Origin: Struthio camelus
Taxonomy: Eukaryota; Chordata; Aves; Struthioniformes; Struthionidae
DNA: 64,000 nt
Direction: 5' to 3'
Assembly (NCBI RefSeq): GCF_040807025.1
Contig: NC_090945.1
Coordinates: forward strand, 37,007,088-37,071,087
The notes under the pieces are model-generated. The model ran no database searches and was not told the DNA's origin. It saw only the letters and a list, made by a program, of their open reading frames with translations. How positions within the stretch are numbered: the stretch's first letter is position 1; the number at the start of each line of letters is the position of its first letter. Shown here piece after piece: positions 63,046-64,000 of this stretch. The translations under genes and the position numbers were made by a program.

Positions 63046-63135
63046 CTTCATAGAATCAGAGAGTCATATGATTCAACCTAGACTGGTTGCTTGGGGCCTT
63101 GTCCGTTTGGGTCTTGACTACCAATACTCCACTCC
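63046..63135 (-). mobile_element. CR1 3'-end fragment in opposite orientation
   Basis: The sequence begins TTCATAGAATCAGAGAGTCA, which is a reversed CR1 octamer tail. About 40 bp later it reads GGGGCCTTGTCCGTTTGGGT and CTTGACTACCAATACTCC, the reverse complement of the CR1 GGAGATATTCAAGACCCAGC-type block. It therefore meets the preceding copy tail to tail. The copy is short and diverged. Confidence 0.6.
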
Positions 63136-64000
63136 CAATTTTAATTTACGTATTTAAAATCAGTCCAATTTAAATGTAATCCTTGCTGCTTCATTTCTTG
63201 TAGTCTTTCTTTTCAAGCTGCTGTGTGAATTCTATGCACCATTACAAAGATTTTTTTTCTTGGGTGGGATGTCAGTTTTCACAGCAAAATCTGCCTCTTC
63301 ATGAGGATTTTAAAGATAGGATCAATTAACAGAAACGGATTTAACGTAGGTTCAAATTGTTTTTCTAACAAAATACAGACCAGAGACTACATTTTAGTTG
63401 TTTCTTTTTATAAGAATATATAGGCAGAGTATAGGCAGTTTAAAAATATATAATGTAATATTTTGAAACAAGAAGTACTTCATGATATTGTTAGAAATTG
63501 TCTCATTTTGACAATTGGTAGTTATAAAAAAAGAGGTTTATGAATATTTCCTGATATCCAGTCATAGTGAGGGAAAAATCTGTGTTAGCATAATGGAAAA
63601 TACATGATATGAGAGTATCAGGCCTTTCATACAACATTCACTGAACTCTTTATTCAACAATTTATTATAAATGGGTGTAAGAATTAGGGAAGTGGACTAT
63701 ATGACTTCTTGATGGCACTTCCTGTACAATATTTCTGTAATTTCTTTGCCAGGATATCACATTATCACACACCTGAGCCCAGGGTTGAGAAATCTTTCTT
63801 CATAAGCCGATGCCTATTAAAATGCACTGAGGTGCATATTTTTAGTTAGAACATCCCATTTAGCTGAAAGAGACCCAGAAAAAATGGGCTAGACAGATTA
63901 TAAAGTTTACGTTTTCTGGCAGAGCAGCTAGACAAATTTTAATGATAAAGTCATAAGCTTTTTTTTTTTTTTCTTCTGAATATACTTCCATTAGGATAGC
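63136..64000. other. Right-hand end, no gene recognised
   Basis: AT-rich sequence with no recognisable exon or repeat apart from a T run at about 63959-63972. Confidence 0.6.

Noticed and set aside
47701..64000. RPS3A, the gene expected upstream of LRBA in vertebrates
   Set aside because: No frame matching its conserved N-terminal or core sequence is seen, so it probably lies beyond the right edge.
1..64000. CRISPR array, operon, tRNA or rRNA genes, or a novel multi-gene system
   Set aside because: The window is a vertebrate intron-rich locus. No regularly spaced repeats, cloverleaf with conserved A/B boxes, or clustered coding genes were found by eye.

Overview
The window reads as avian genomic DNA, and the organism is inferred to be a bird. 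The reasons are that the recognisable interspersed repeats are CR1 LINEs with the bird-style 3' tail (ATTCTGTG-like octamers), there are no Alu, L1 or B1-like sequences, and the only identifiable protein-coding gene is a vertebrate one with introns. Most long open frames here are chance frames in intron or intergenic DNA.

The window holds the 5' end of LRBA (LPS-responsive beige-like anchor, a BEACH-family protein) on the minus strand. Seven consecutive coding exons can be read with proper AG/GT boundaries and continuous phase: 44536-44769 (start codon, residues 1-78), 6351-6582, 6112-6212, 3761-3856, 1645-1766, 1418-1544 and 1-87 (cut by the left edge). Together they give 999 nt, or 333 residues. 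They cover the acidic and glycine-rich N-terminus, the first helical (armadillo-like) segment and the first half of the concanavalin-A-like lectin domain. The DUF4704, DUF1088, PH-BEACH and WD40 parts lie beyond the left edge. Intron 2 is about 38 kb and fills most of the window. Introns 3 and 6 are only 138 and 100 bp.

A CpG-dense promoter region lies at about 44880-45870, with GC box, NRF1-like, YY1-like and ETS-like motifs and a 12-codon upstream ORF. A second CpG-dense block lies at about 46630-47700. It could serve a divergent plus-strand transcript or an alternative LRBA promoter, but I recognise no protein gene there. From 47.7 to 64 kb the DNA looks intergenic or intronic to something unseen, with CR1 fragments at 53.5-54.1, 61.5-61.8 and 62.6-63.1 kb. 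Two more CR1 fragments sit inside LRBA intron 2 (28.6-29.4 and 30.0-30.3 kb). The remaining features are microsatellites, homopolymers and a few unassigned repeats.

I see no CRISPR array, operon, tRNA, rRNA or novel multi-gene system. The most interesting items are the uORF/YY1 arrangement in the LRBA leader, the two-part CpG island, a possible degenerate hammerhead-ribozyme core of Penelope type on the minus strand at about 54.9 kb, a tail-to-tail CR1 pair at 63.05 kb, and a tandem palindrome just upstream of the exon 8 acceptor.
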